NCBI RefSeq assembly: GCF_900497805.2
Contig: NW_020954626.1
Span: 7,093,048-7,157,047, forward strand
Length of the DNA stretch: 64,000 nt
Reading direction: 5' to 3'
From: Vombatus ursinus
Taxonomy: Eukaryota > Chordata > Mammalia > Diprotodontia > Vombatidae
In this document: one piece after another, positions 53,330-64,000 of the stretch
How positions within the stretch are numbered: the first letter of the stretch is position 1
Layout: every line of letters begins with the position of its first letter
The notes under the pieces: model-generated
Database searches by the model: none
Told to the model about the DNA's origin: nothing
What the model saw: only the letters and a program-made list of their open reading frames with translations
Program-made: the position numbers and the translations under genes

Positions 53330-54050
53330 TCACTTCTAAAATCTATAGAGTATCAAGACAAATATATACAAATTATTAACCACTTGAAAAAATGTTCAAA
53401 AACAGGCAAAAAGAAATACAAATGAAAAACATTCTGAGGTATTTTACATTCATCAACTTGGCAAAGATAGAAAAACATGATGTTGGCAGTAATATGAGAA
53501 ATCAGGCAGCCTAATTCATTGCCGGTAGACTGGTCTGACCATTTTGGAAAGCAACATGGAATTATAAAATAAAAACTTATAAAGATTGTCCATACTCTTT
53601 GATCTAGAAATTCTCCTACTAGTTTTATAACCTCCAGAGAGATTAGAGACAGAAAGTTAAGACCTACCTGTTAAAAAAAAATTAATAGTAGCATTATTTA
53701 TAATAGTAAAAAACTATGAACAAACCATAAACAAACAATTGAGGAGTATATAGATAATGGAAAAGTATGAGGTAAATGAACCTACAAAAAGCTATATGAA
53801 ATAATGCAAATTAAAATCACCACAACCAGAATAATATCACACTAACATTGACCAAAGAAGAGGGAACATGAATGAAAATGAATGGTAACACAAAAAGACT
53901 TGATAAGGATGTAGATGACTTTAAAAAATGATTATACTTTATGCAATGAAATGTATTCATTTCAATGAAAATAGCTGCTGTAAAAAGTTACTGGTTGTAT
54001 TGCTATTCAATGTTAATCTTTTAATAAAACAAATTAAAAATTATAATGGA
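53330..54050 (+). repeat. L1 3' region, old copy
   Basis: CTTGGCAAAGATAGAAAAAC, GGTCTGACCATTTTGGAAAG, CATACTCTTTGATCTAGAAA, TGGAAAAGTATGAGGTAAAT keep the order of the L1 3' end with many substitutions. Confidence 0.65.
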
Positions 54051-54359
54051 CACTCTCACATATACCAAGATGGAATTCTACTTGATCCACAGCTTATCCT
54101 ATAAGATCAAATCTGTTCTACTGATAATTTCAAGGTGGATAGGGGCAACTACTTAGGATAATATGCAACCAGTCAGGGCCCCTGCAAAACAGCTACTGTG
54201 AAGAGAAAGGAAATTATGATAGAACAAGAGAATAAAAGGTCTGCCTTAAAAGTACACTAGAAGACAATAGATGAAAAGCAAGGGAAATGATGGCCCCGAG
54301 AAAATGAAAAAAAAGTCTCTGAAATCTGAAACTAAAAGTACATAGAAACCAAAAGCCAG

Positions 54360-54572
54360 TCTTTAGGGTTTCTTAACCAGTGGTCTGTACATGGATTTCT
54401 GGGTGTCGATAAACTTGTTTTTAAAAAATATTTTGATAACTATTTCAATATAATTAGTTCCTTTTGTAATCTTACATATTTTATGCAATTAAAACATTCT
54501 GAAAAGGGGTCCATAGGTTTCATCTAACTGCCAAAGGAGTCCATGACATAAAAAAAGTTATGAACCCCTATT
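54360..54572. mobile_element. hAT-like MITE (tentative)
   Basis: Ends GGGTTTCTTAACC and GTTATGAACCCC are imperfect inverted repeats. The inner GGGGTCCATAGGTTTCATCT and GGAGTCCATGACATAAAAAA are related to the element at 4745-4998. Confidence 0.45.
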
Positions 54573-56240
54573 TTACTGGAAGTCCAAAGAAATTCCATTA
54601 CAAAATTACCAGATTCAGAATATTCCAGATTCAGAAAACCATCTAATGTTAACTTTGAATTTAAATATTTCACTATTTCTGAATCTATAGCTTTCTAAAA
54701 TCAGAGTAGATATGGCACTGTCATAGCCTACAGAAGATGTTTAATTTGGGAGTTAGATTTGATCTCCTCACTTTTAAAAATCTCCCCAGCTGGGATTTTC
54801 TTGTCATGTAATCTATCAGCCAGACAAGAGTGTGGCCACAGACTACTAATGTTAATGCTTTTATCAAGTAATTATTATGAGTCCTTGTGTTGGACCAAAA
54901 AAAAAAAAAAAGTGGTAGGGAGGGCGCAGGAAATAGTATAGAAAAAAACCTAAAAACTGCACACACAGTAAACCGGCATTAATAGTTCAAAGTTGTTCAA
55001 CTTGTGTGGTTCTTATGAATACATGGAGAAAAGAAAAACGTGTTGCTTTGTCTTTGCTAGGACTACTTCCCCTTCAGCAGTTTGCCAAGTGACTGCCTCA
55101 TACTGCTGCTGCCTAATCCTAGAGATGCTTTTCTTATGCCTTGTCATTCCATCAAGAATTAGTTCTGCTTAATAACCCAACTGTGCAGGAAGAACATTCC
55201 ATGTAACACTTTGTTCCATTAAGGAAAACAGATGATCAAGACAATGTCTGAAGAAAGAAAAGGACTTTCCAGCAAATGCATCACTTTGGTACTATGCCAA
55301 TTCTGGAGAACCTGAAGAGAAAAACAATGACAAAATCTTAATTGATTTTCCTATTAAAATTATTTTGCTTTTCTGGAATTTTGGTTTGAGAAAATTCAAA
55401 AAACAATCCTAACATAGCAGCTGTGACATTAAAATGTATAATTAAACACCCTCTCCTGTAACTGTTACATATCTATAAAGCTTGTCACCACATCAAAACT
55501 GAAAATTCTTGTTGATGTAATATATATGGTATTTCCCAGGCACACTATATACACTTAAACATCTGATGACCAAATGTCATAAAATATACCAAATTAAAAG
55601 TCATGCCATAAGATCTTGTCCCAGACCTTGTCATAAAGAGTTTTGGGTTTTTCTTTCCATGTATTTGTTTGTTTATAGCTGTACTGTGGCAAACAGAAGA
55701 TTTTAAAAAGGCTAGAATTGCTGCTTGGAATGGATGGGATCATGATGATGATGAAGATAGTATTGACTGATTCATTGATTGATTTATAATAAGGGAACTC
55801 AAAGAGGATCCTACTTCTAGCAAGGTGAACTGGATAAAATTTACAATGATATGCATGGTGTGATGTTTTTATTTCTATCCTGGTCAAATGACTTAATTGT
55901 AATCAAAATAAAAGTTGGTTTTCCCACAACTATTAAGAGAAGACAAAGAGGACTAGGATGTCTAGGATAGCCAAGCTATCAGTGGTAACTTCCTTTTTTT
56001 TTTTTAAAGACATCAGTGTAAAATAAGGGAAAGGTTCTGAAAGAGCAGAGAGGAATAGACCTGTGTCATAAGTTTAGAAGACTATTAAACAGCGGAGAAA
56101 GGGAAGAATGACCACTGAGCATGAGGTGTTGTTAAATTGTTATTTTGTTTTGGTCTTTTCTTTTAAGGAGAACAATGTTTGGAGTGGGAGGGAAAACACA
56201 AAAATGATTATCAGGGAGTAGAAACGGTGGATGAGTGGAT
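54573..56240. other. Intron, unassigned
   Basis: About 1.7 kb with an A14 run at 54898-54911 and no repeat that I can name. No coding frame with family resemblance. Confidence 0.45.
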
Positions 56241-56249
56241 GTAATTGAA

Positions 56250-57190
56250 GATGGCATTTAACTGCTCCTAATGAGTTCAAGGTACCAGACCTAGAGGAAG
56301 TACATATTGAGACACTGAAAACCTGGTAAATGAAATTAGTGAGCCATTCTCAATGATCTTTAAAATACTCTGAAGAAAAGAAGTGTTTCCTGTAAGGAAT
56401 AGAGAAGAACAAACATTTTCATTTTGAAAAAAGTGAAGCAAGCAGAGTCAGCAAATAGGCCATCAAGCTTGATTGTTTTTGTTGTTATTGTTAAAGTAAT
56501 TAAAGAGGGACACATAGACCACTAAAAAAAATAGCATTGTTGCATCAAGAACTGGTAATGCAAACTAACCTCATTTTCTTTTGTGACTTCACTTGGAGAA
56601 CAAAGGAATGCTAGAGAAAATTGTGCATACAATTACATTTCAGTAAAGCACTGACAAAGTCTCTCCTACTACCCTTGTAGACAAAATAATCACACAGTTA
56701 GGTGTATTCAGAACTGAGTGAATGACAAGACCCAGAATGTAGTCATTAATAGAGCAATATTAAAGTCTTGTGAGGTATACCCTAGGGATCTGGCCACGAC
56801 CCTGTGCTGTTCAAAATTTTTATCAATATCTTGGAAGAAACCGTCAAAAGCATGTTTGTTAACTCTACAGATAACACAAAGCTGTAAAGTTAGCAGAATG
56901 GTTGACAGAATCAGGTTTCAAAATGATCCTGACAAGCAAGAGCAATAATCTGGATGTAAGAAGAAGGAATTTAACATGTATAATTGTAAAAATCCACAGA
57001 TGGGTTAAGAAAAAAAGTCAATTTCACACTCATAGGATGGTTAGACAACAGTTCCTGTCAAAGAGATTTGGGAGTTTTAATGAGTGGCAAAATCAGTATG
57101 AGCCAACAGCAGGACATGGAAGTAAAAAAGACATAGGGTCTAGAACAAGGAAAGTAATAGTTCTGCTCTATTCTTCTCTACTCAGTCAAC
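56250..57190 (+). repeat. CR1/L3 LINE ORF2 C-terminal half, sense
   Basis: CTGTGCTGTTCAAAATTTTT then ATCAATATCTTGGAAGAAAC, AGATAACACAAAGCTGTAAA, GACAGAATCAGGTTTCAAAA, GGAATTTAACATGTATAATT, TCAGTATGAGCCAACAGCAG and GGGTCTAGAACAAGGAAAGT give the RT-to-end order of CR1/L3. Confidence 0.75.
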
Positions 57191-57539
57191 CTCCAGAAAA
57201 CAGTCTTCACCTCAGAGAGAGTGCATCTTCCTATGCACTCTCTGTGGGGTGAACTTGTGGGAGATCATAGAGAAGAGTTGTCAAGGGTGGGAAAGCATGG
57301 GTGGGTTTTGATTGTTGGAGGGAATTTCCAAATTAATGAAACATAGATCCATTTGAGGAAGACAAAACTTTGCAACAATTGAAGGTGTCTAAAAGCACAA
57401 TGTCCTGCTTTGTGAGGTGTGGGTTCCCTGACACTGGGAATGCTGTAGTTTTTGATCAAATACAGAATGACCTCAGAGGCACCTTCTAATTCTTATACTT
57501 ACTAATATGAACTCCCAGTTCCAACCAAGCAAACTTATT

Positions 57540-57745
57540 TATAACACAGAAACACAAAATTATGAAATCATAAAATTTCAGAGCTGGATGAAAACCTATG
57601 AGATCATTTTTTCCGATATCCTCATTTTTCCAGTGAGGAAACTGAACATTAGTTAGAAGAATTACACAGCTAGTTAGTGACTGAACCAGAATTAGAATCT
57701 AAATTCCATCTGGATCTTTACTATACTATACTGCTTCTCTTCCTC
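57540..57745 (-). repeat. MIR-type SINE, antisense
   Basis: ATAAAATTTCAGAGCTGGAT, CAGTGAGGAAACTGAACATT, ACACAGCTAGTTAGTGACTG. Confidence 0.6.
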
Positions 57746-57993
57746 CTACCTTCAACACATGACTTTTTTTTGTTCAGGTTGTCTTTCCTAAATTTCATGA
57801 CTGGAATATTATTAGGTCTATCCTAATAGATCTGAAAGATTTAACCTTATAACACTCAAAGAGTGGAAATAGTTATCAACAGTTTTATCTTTAGGGAAAC
57901 ATTGCTTTCTCCACAGAACATATGATCTTTAATACCTCTCTCTTTTATGCTTCCAAATATATGTCTACTACCAAATTGTGAAATATTCAGGAA

Positions 57994-58142
57994 AGGGGCA
58001 GCTAGGTGGCTCAGTGGATAGAGTACTGGTCCTGAAGTCAGGAGGACCTGAGTTCAAATCCGGCCTCAGATCAAATACTTGACACTTACTAGCTGTGTGA
58101 CCCTAGGCAAGTCACTTAACCCCAACTGCCTTAAAAAAAAAA
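57994..58142 (+). repeat. Short tRNA-derived SINE, sense, with 14-bp target duplication
   Basis: GGGGCAGCTAGGTGGCTCAG, GGAGGACCTGAGTTCAAATC, CAAGTCACTTAACCCCAACT, A tail. GAAATATTCAGGAA at 57980-57993 and GAAATATTTAGGAA at 58143-58156. Confidence 0.93.
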
Positions 58143-58254
58143 GAAATATTTAGGAAGGCTGTAGTCATCTTTGACATTGAATATTGAAAATATTGAGAAT
58201 ATGTTTACAATATTTACATATTCTCCTCAGTAACCTTTCTACTCCAACATCCTC

Positions 58255-58625
58255 AGTCAATCCAGAATTTTACTAAACATTATTCCTTTTGTTAGACGAT
58301 AAGCTTCTTGAGAGTAAGGACTGTTTTGTTCTTTATATCTGTATCCCCAGAGCCTAGTATAGGCTTCTTTAGTAAGTGCTAAATAAATGCTTTTCTCATT
58401 CCCTTAATAAAAGGATGTGTTCTGTGAAGTTTGGATTCAGTCATGGTGCTGCACATGAGGACCTAGAGGGCCACACATGACCTCAAGGTTACAGGTTCCC
58501 CAGCTCTACCCCAGCAGAATGAAATGCTTTGAGGGACAGGATTCTTTTATTTTTGCTTTTGTGTGCCCAGCCCTTAGAGTGGGGCCTTGAATATAGGAAG
58601 CTTTTAATAAGCTTGTGGAATTGAA
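58255..58625 (+). repeat. Two L2-type 3' termini, sense
   Basis: 58255-58410 ends GTAAGTGCTAAATAAATGCT and 58530-58625 ends GCTTTTAATAAGCTTGTGG, each preceded by a CCCAG...CTTAG-type L2 block. Confidence 0.6.
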
Positions 58626-58634
58626 TTCAAATAT

Positions 58635-58835
58635 TCATGGGATACAGTGGAAAGAGTCCTGGCTCTGCATTCAGAGGATCTTAGTTCGAATCCAGCCTCT
58701 GACACTCATTACCTATGTAATCTTAGGTAAATGATTTCACCCCTCTGGGCCACAATTTCTCCATCTTTAAAATGAGAAGAGTTGTACTAGATGGCCTCTG
58801 AAATATCTTTCAACTCTAAACTTACAGTCCTGCAG
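58635..58835 (+). repeat. MON1/MIR-like CORE-SINE, sense
   Basis: GGATACAGTGGAAAGAGTCC, TAGTTCGAATCCAGCCTCTG, TTCTCCATCTTTAAAATGAG, CTAGATGGCCTCTGAAATAT. A second partial copy is at 59570-59680. Confidence 0.75.
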
Positions 58836-59814
58836 CTGTAACAGACTACTCAACAACTCCACCAACCCCCATTATGCAATGAAAGTTGGCCTTCCCTTTC
58901 ATGATCCAGCTACTAAGATTCTAGAGGACCCCAAACAACCATCAATTGAGCAAAAACCATGAATTCCTTTTGATCAAATGGAACTTTTTCTAATTGATTA
59001 GCTAATGGAAACAACATGGCTCAAAAATACTATCCTTCTGTTTACTATAAACTTAAAAGATATATCACATGTGTTTACTAGAAGCTAAGAGATGATTCAC
59101 ATTTTTCTGGGCTAGTTTCTAGAGTAACATTTATAAAGGCAGTGAAAAGGGATTTACAGGACCAAGGAGGTGTGCTTGAAATGCCTGAAGGTGAACATCT
59201 AGGTGCCAGATTTTTTTTTGGTCCCAGTCTCTGAGAATAAAATCATGGAGGCAATCATGTAGTTTTCCACATTTTCAGTAACATTCCCCTCTCAAACAGA
59301 GTATTTGAATATGGCAAATGCAAGGTGGAAAGTAAATAAATTGCTAACGTTTCAATAAGAGTAAAGGGAACAAATATCCATCTTTTCTGCACTCCAGGAC
59401 ACAAAGAATCCAGAAGAAAGCTATAATCATTGTTTAGAACTAAGTGGGTATTTTTAAAAAAGGGTTTTTTTTAAATAAGTTAAAGATGGCTCTTTCATTG
59501 TTGTAAGAATGCCTTCTAACATGAGGAAAAAACACTTACAATTTTAATTTAGGATATGAGAAACATCTTACTTAGCAGAGCAGATAGTGGGCCAGGCTCA
59601 GAGCCAGAAGGACTTGGTTAAAATCCAGCCTTGGTCACCTATGGCTCTATGACCCTGGTCAAATCACTTAATTTATCAGTGTTCTTTGCAACTGAGCTTA
59701 TTCACCCCAATGTTACCCATAACAATGAAATCACAGGTCCAGTCCCTATCTACCATATTATCTACAGAGATCAAAACTTTAAATTATAACACTTAACCCT
59801 TCAGACCATATATT
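58836..59814. other. Intron with one partial SINE
   Basis: Unassigned except for the CORE-SINE head at 59570-59680 (AAAATCCAGCCTTGGTCACC). Confidence 0.45.
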
Positions 59815-59830
59815 CCCAAAAGTATTTTTG

Positions 59831-59973
59831 TTTTTGGTTTTTTGGTTAGGCAATGGGGTTAAGTTGCCCAGGGTCACACAGCTAGTAAGTGTTATGTGTC
59901 TGAGGCTGGATTTGATCTCAGGTCCTCCTGAATCCAGGGCCAGTGCTCTATCCACTGCGCCACCTAGCTGCCC
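59831..59973 (-). repeat. Short tRNA-derived SINE, antisense, with 16-bp perfect target duplication
   Basis: GTTAGGCAATGGGGTTAAGT, GGTCACACAGCTAGTAAGTG, CACTGCGCCACCTAGCTGCC. CCCAAAAGTATTTTTG occurs at 59815-59830 and 59974-59989. Confidence 0.95.
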
Positions 59974-60329
59974 CCCAAAAGTATTTTTGAAAAAATATTT
60001 ATAAAATGGGATAACATTCGACTTACAGAGGTTCCTCAACATATTTTATAGATAGTGAAGACTACAGTAATCTATCAAGAGCATCAATACTACAATACAG
60101 TTTGGAAGACTCCATTAAGCAAAAAGAAGCCAATTTTCAGTTCTCAAATTGGATTTATGTCTCCCAGAAATGTACTTATTAACAGCAATATATGGAGATG
60201 AAATACAATAAACTATTTATTTAGTATATCTGTAATTTTTATCATCATGGCATTTTCATGGCTCCTGCGTTTCAAATTTTGCCTCTGATATACACTGTGT
60301 GTCTCCAATCACTTGACCTTTTAGTGATC

Positions 60330-60596
60330 TGTTGTTGTCCAGTCATTTTTCAGTTGTTTCCAGCTCTTTGTGATCTCATTTGGGTTTTTCTTGGCAAGGG
60401 CACTGGAGTGGTTTGCCATTTCCTTCTCTAACTCATTTTACAGATGAGAAGACTGAAGCAAATGGGGTTAAGTGACTTACTTGCACAGGGTCACACAGTT
60501 AGTAAGTATCTGACGTCAGATTTGAGCTCAGGAAGATATGTCTTCCTGACTTCAGGCCTAGCACTCTATCCATTACACCACCAACTTGCCCTTTAG
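60330..60596 (-). repeat. MAR1-type SINE, antisense
   Basis: GTTGTTGTCCAGTCATTTTT, TGGAGTGGTTTGCCATTTCC, ACAGATGAGAAGACTGAAGC, GGGTCACACAGTTAGTAAGT, CTCTATCCATTACACCACC. Confidence 0.88.
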
Positions 60597-60794
60597 TGCT
60601 CTAGGTAATTCTCAATAACTTGTACAGAAAGTGAATTAATAGAGAGAATTTCCTTAACTGTGAGTTCCCTGTATAAAGGAAGCCATAGGTTAATACATCC
60701 CTTTCAGGAATATTGGCATGTATTGTCAAATCAGGAAGCAGCACTAATAGAAAAAAAAAAACCAACATAAATACATATAAATACACATACATAC

Positions 60795-61045
60795 ATATAT
60801 CTTGTTTGTCCTTTGTTTTCGAAGAGTACCAATGACATCATGGGTGATGTCTTGACTTGTGTATGAATTGGATTTAAGTGACGCAGAATTGCATCAGCCT
60901 CATTTTCTCTTCCAAAGTCATCAAAGTCCAGCGGCTGGACAAAAGTCAGGAAGTCTGTTGATGGCCCAGGATGCAGTAGATGACCTTAGTGTCTTTGCTA
61001 TTCTGACCAAGCTCTAAGCACTCCACAGAACCTGATACTACACAT
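60795..61045 (-). repeat. RTE-tailed SINE-like element, antisense
   Basis: TTGTCCTTTGTTTTCGAAGA, GATGTCTTGACTTGTGTATG, ATTGGATTTAAGTGACGCAG, AGTCCAGCGGCTGGACAAAA, GATGGCCCAGGATGCAGTAG. Its tail side matches the reverse complement of 48430-48515. Confidence 0.65.
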
Positions 61046-61547
61046 ACATGTGTTACATATATGTTTGTAAACTTTTGCCTAAATAAGTCAAGTAGATATA
61101 AAAGCTTTTGGAAACAATTCCAAAACTATTGTGACTCTAAAACATTTTTTTCATTAGGTTATTATATAGCAATTTATTTATTATGAGATTTTCTATAGAC
61201 CTACGGAGAGGAAGCCTTAGGAGAAAGACTGCGTGGTTAAATATGTGAAAAACATTTTGTTGTTGACAAATAGATACAAATGTTTCTTCTATTAAGGTTC
61301 ACTTGCTGTTAGAACCCACCTATTTAAGAATGCTACAGTCTTTCAGAAATGTTTCCCTGCCTAAAAGGATTTGGCCCTAATGATGTGGAAGTATGCACAT
61401 TGGTTATGTTTAAAAAAATACATTTTTTCTGTAAGAAAAAAATATTAAGTCAAATCTGCCTTGTGAATTAAATTATTTTGTTTTAAATCAAATCTCTATT
61501 TAGAGAGTGACATTCCCTCAATTTTGAACTACTCCCTCTACAAAGCG

Positions 61548-61788
61548 TGTGATTCATTCATTTCCTCTCACCTTCCCCCGGTTCCCCTCCACTGTAAGAG
61601 CCTTTTCTTTTCCGTTTTTTTTTGTGAGATAATTTACCCCATTCTACCTTTCTCTTTCTCCTTCTCCTAGTATAATCCTCCCTCACCCCTTAATTTTGTT
61701 TTCCAGATATGACCCCTTCATCTTCAACTCACCCTGTGCCCTCTATCTATCTATCTATCTATCTATCTATCCATCCATACATATAATT
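61548..61788 (-). repeat. HAL1-type 3' UTR fragment, inverted relative to the next element
   Basis: Reverse complement of 63556-63822: TTCATTTCCTCTCACCTTCC, GCCTTTTCTTTTCC, GATAATTTACCCCATTCTAC, TTTCCAGATATGACCCCTTC, ACTCACCCTGTGCCCTCTAT, then TATC repeats and TATAATTT. It is truncated on both sides. Confidence 0.88.
61741..61777. repeat. TATC microsatellite
   Basis: About eight perfect TATC units followed by two CATC units; counterpart of the GATA array at 63570-63630. Confidence 0.95.
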
Positions 61789-62350
61789 TACTATATACTA
61801 TAAACAGGCCACAGTGACCCTGGAGCAGGCCTCAGAGGACTGAATCGCAGGCAGCTGTGGCGGTTTCCAGACTTCTCAACCCACAAACGCCAAAGACAAC
61901 TTATAAGGTCAGTGGGAAAAGTGAGTTACTGCGGTGAGAGAACAAGCTAGATCTCAGCTGCCCCCAGGGCAGCGGCTGGCTTCTGAGCTTCAGGCCCACA
62001 GACTAAGAGGAAATCGAGTGACTGATCAGAGGGGGATTGCAAGGATCTCTTTGCCAGGGCTGAGGCAGGAATCTCTTGCTTTGCACATGCTTGGATCTGA
62101 GTCACAGTTCTGAGGGGCGGTCCTGGGGCGAGGAGGAGTGCTGGTGTGGTGGAGCTTGTTGTGGCAGTGGTGAGGAAACACCTCGCCCCTTATCATAGCA
62201 CCTTGGAAGAACTGACACTTTTCAGGTCCCTAGAAGTATCTCTGAAAACAGCTGTACAAACCCCCAAAGCTTGGGACAGTACATTCTCCACATTGGAAAC
62301 AGACTCTTACCTTAACAAACAGTTTAAAACTCAAGTAATTGGTTGGGATC

Positions 62351-63199
62351 ATGAGCAAGCAGCGCAAAAAGAGTCAGACTATATTATCTTACTTTGGTGA
62401 CAAAGAAGATCAAAACATACAACGAGAAGAAGAAAACAAAGTCAAAGCTCCTACATCCAAAACTTCCAAGAAAAATATGAATCAGTCCCAGGCCTTGGAA
62501 GAGCTCAAAAGGGATTTTGAGAAGCAAGTAAGAGAAGTAAAGGAAAAACTTGGAAGAGAAATGAGAGTGATGCAAAAAAATCATGAAAAGCAAGTTAACA
62601 GCTTGTTAAAGGAGACCCCAAAAAAAAATAGTGAAGAAAATAACACCTTAAAAAAATAGCCTAACCCAAATGGCAAAAGAGCTCCAAAAAGCCAATGAAG
62701 AAAAGAATGCCCCAAAGAGCAAAACTGGACAAATGGAAAAGGAAATCCAAAAGATTACTGAAGAAAATACTTCCTTAAAAACTAGAATAGAGCAATTGGA
62801 AACTAGTGACTTTATGCGAAATCAAGACACTGTAAAACAAATCCAAAAGAATGAAAAATTAGAAAACAATGTGAAATATCTCATTGGAAAAACAAGTGAC
62901 CTGGAAAATAGATCCAGGAGAGAGAATTTAAAAATTATTGGACTATCTGAAAGCCATGATCAAAAAAAGAGCCTAGACATCATCTTTCAAGAAATTATCC
63001 AGGAAAACTGCCCTGATATTTTAGAACCAGAGGGCAAAATAGAAATTGAAAGAATCCACCAATCTCCTCTTGAAAGAGACCCCCAAAGGAAAACTCCTAG
63101 GAATACTGTAGCCAAATTCCAGAGTTCCCAGGTCAAGGAGAAAATATTACAAGCAGCCAGAAAGCACAATTCAAGTATTGTGGAAACACAATCAGGATA
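62351..63199 (+). pseudogene. L1/HAL1 ORF1 protein, one frameshift
   Basis: Starts ATGAGCAAGCAGCGCAAAAAG (MSKQRKKSQTILSYFGDKED), a charged N-terminus, then a coiled coil (QALEELKRDFEKQVREVKEK and later EKEIQKITEENTSLKTRIEQ). Then follow ENRSRRENLKIIGLSESHDQ, the RRM-type start of L1 ORF1p, and ERIHQSPLERDPQRKTPRNT. It ends AARKHNSSIVETQSG, short of the usual C-terminal domain of L1 ORF1p (about 280 codons instead of about 330-340). The frame changes at the A-run near 62648-62656. The rest is open, so the copy is fairly young. ORF1p is an RNA-binding trimer that coats its own RNA. Confidence 0.88.
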
Positions 63200-63569
63200 A
63201 CACAAGATTTAGCAGCTACTATATTAAGGGTCCGGAGGGCAAGGAATATAATATTCCGGAGGGCAAAGGAGATAGGATGACAGCCAAGAATCACCTACCC
63301 AGTAAAACTGAGTATAATTCTTCAGGGGAAAAAATGGTCATTCAATGAAATAGAGGATTTCAAGAATTCTTGATGAAAAGACCAGAGCTGAATAGAAAAT
63401 TTGACTTTCCAATACAAGACTCAAGTGGAAAATGAAGAGTTAAACAGGAAAGAGAAATCATAAGAGACTTATTAAGGTTGAACTGTTTACATTCCTGCAT
63501 GGAAAGATGATATTTGTAACTCATGAGACCTTTGTCAGTATTGGGGTAGTTGGAGGGAAAAATTATATG

Positions 63570-63630
63570 TATGTATAGATAGATAGATAGATAGATAGAT
63601 AGACAGATAGATAGATAGATAGATAGATAG
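63570..63630. repeat. GATA microsatellite
   Basis: Fourteen or so GATA units with one GACA variant, inside the HAL1-type 3' UTR. Confidence 0.95.
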
Positions 63631-64000
63631 AGGGCACAGGGTGAGTTGAAGATGAAGGGGTCATATCTGGAGAATAAAATTAAGGGGTGAGGGAGGATTA
63701 TACTAGGAGAAGGAGAAAGGGAAAGGTAGAATGGGGTAAATTATCTCACAAAAAAAATGGAAAAGAAAAGGCTCTTACAGTGGAGGGGAACTGGGGGAAG
63801 GTGAGAGGAAATGAATGAATCTTATTCTCATAGGATTTGACTTAAGGATGGTATAACATACACACTCAATTGGGTATGGAAATCTGTCTTACCCTACAGG
63901 AAAATAGGAGGGGAAGGGGACAAGAGAATAGGGGGATGATAGAGAGGAGGGCAGATTGGGAAAGGGGATAATCAGAAGCAAATACTTCTGAGGAGGGACA

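Larger units (their letters stand above)
35894..64000 (-). other. PRTG: PRTG intron (5' side), incomplete in window
   Basis: No Ig1 or signal-peptide exon is visible between the Ig2 first-half exon and the window edge, so this intron spans at least 28.1 kb. A short exon could have been missed by eye, but no Ig F-strand motif (YxC preceded by acidic-x-Gly/Ala) in frame with splice sites was noticed. Confidence 0.65.
61796..64000 (+). repeat. HAL1-like half-L1 element (5' UTR, ORF1, 3' UTR), runs off window
   Basis: GC-rich 5' UTR (61796-62350) with CAGTGACCCTGGAGCAGG and GGGGCGGTCCTGGGGCGAGG, then an L1-type ORF1 (62351-63199), then a long non-coding part that never turns into ORF2: GACCAGAGCTGAATAGAAAA, a GATA array, GGTGAGTTGAAGATGAAGGG, GGAAAATAGGAGGGGAAGGG. 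The same 3' part is found as tails at 3838-4450 and 7085-7440. An ORF1-only layout with a family-specific 3' UTR is what defines HAL1. Confidence 0.75.

Noticed and set aside
62670-63200. 176-codon coiled-coil protein as a host gene
   Set aside because: Its RRENLKIIGL core is L1 ORF1p and it is embedded in a HAL1-like element.
63570-63630. CRISPR-like regular repeats
   Set aside because: A simple GATA array with no spacers, in a vertebrate nuclear genome.
61548-63822. Simple twin-priming inversion
   Set aside because: The inverted part derives from the 3' UTR and is duplicated in the forward part, which twin priming of one RNA does not give.

Overview
The window is marsupial nuclear DNA. 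The evidence is the repeat population. Short tRNA-headed SINEs (box A/B, about 150 bp, ending in an A-rich tail), longer SINEs with an RTE-type tail, MIR/MON1-like CORE-SINEs, RTE/BovB-clade fragments, half-L1 (HAL1-like) elements and a marsupial-type L1 all occur together on a background of old L2 and CR1/L3. I cannot tell an American from an Australian marsupial from sequence reading alone.

There is one recognisable host gene, on the minus strand: protogenin (PRTG), a DCC-subclass transmembrane receptor of the immunoglobulin superfamily. Nine consecutive coding exons lie between 35893 and 16753. They encode Ig domain 2, Ig3, Ig4, fibronectin-III domain 1, FN3-2 and the first part of FN3-3: 548 codons with every splice phase compatible and every splice site GT/AG. 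The signal peptide and Ig1 exons must lie above 64000. The rest of FN3-3, FN3-4, FN3-5, the transmembrane segment and the cytoplasmic tail must lie below position 1. The window is therefore entirely inside the gene, with two very long flanking introns (at least 28.1 kb and at least 16.7 kb).

Layout: 1-16752 is intron holding layered L2, CR1/L3, CORE-SINE and HAL1-tail fragments, plus a Y-box-protein (YBX-type) retropseudogene piece near 6.2 kb. 16753-35893 is the exon cluster; its introns carry L1, L2, SINE, RTE/BovB and CR1/L3 copies and a 7SL (SRP) RNA retropseudogene at 32.25-32.56 kb. 35894-64000 is intron: a repeat-poor stretch at 42.2-45.1 kb, a dense L1 block at 45.8-54.0 kb (one L1 with an intact-looking 5' end and target-site duplication but a missing middle), a CR1/L3 copy at 56.2-57.2 kb, and a HAL1-like element at 61.8-64.0 kb whose ORF1 is split by one frameshift and which forms a 240-270 bp inverted repeat with a neighbouring copy.

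I found no tRNA, rRNA or CRISPR locus, no CpG-island promoter and no second host gene. The most notable signals are the chimeric YBX/L2 insert inside CR1, the SRP-RNA retropseudogene, the internally deleted L1 structures, the HAL1 inverted pair and a T21 tract just downstream of a PRTG splice donor.
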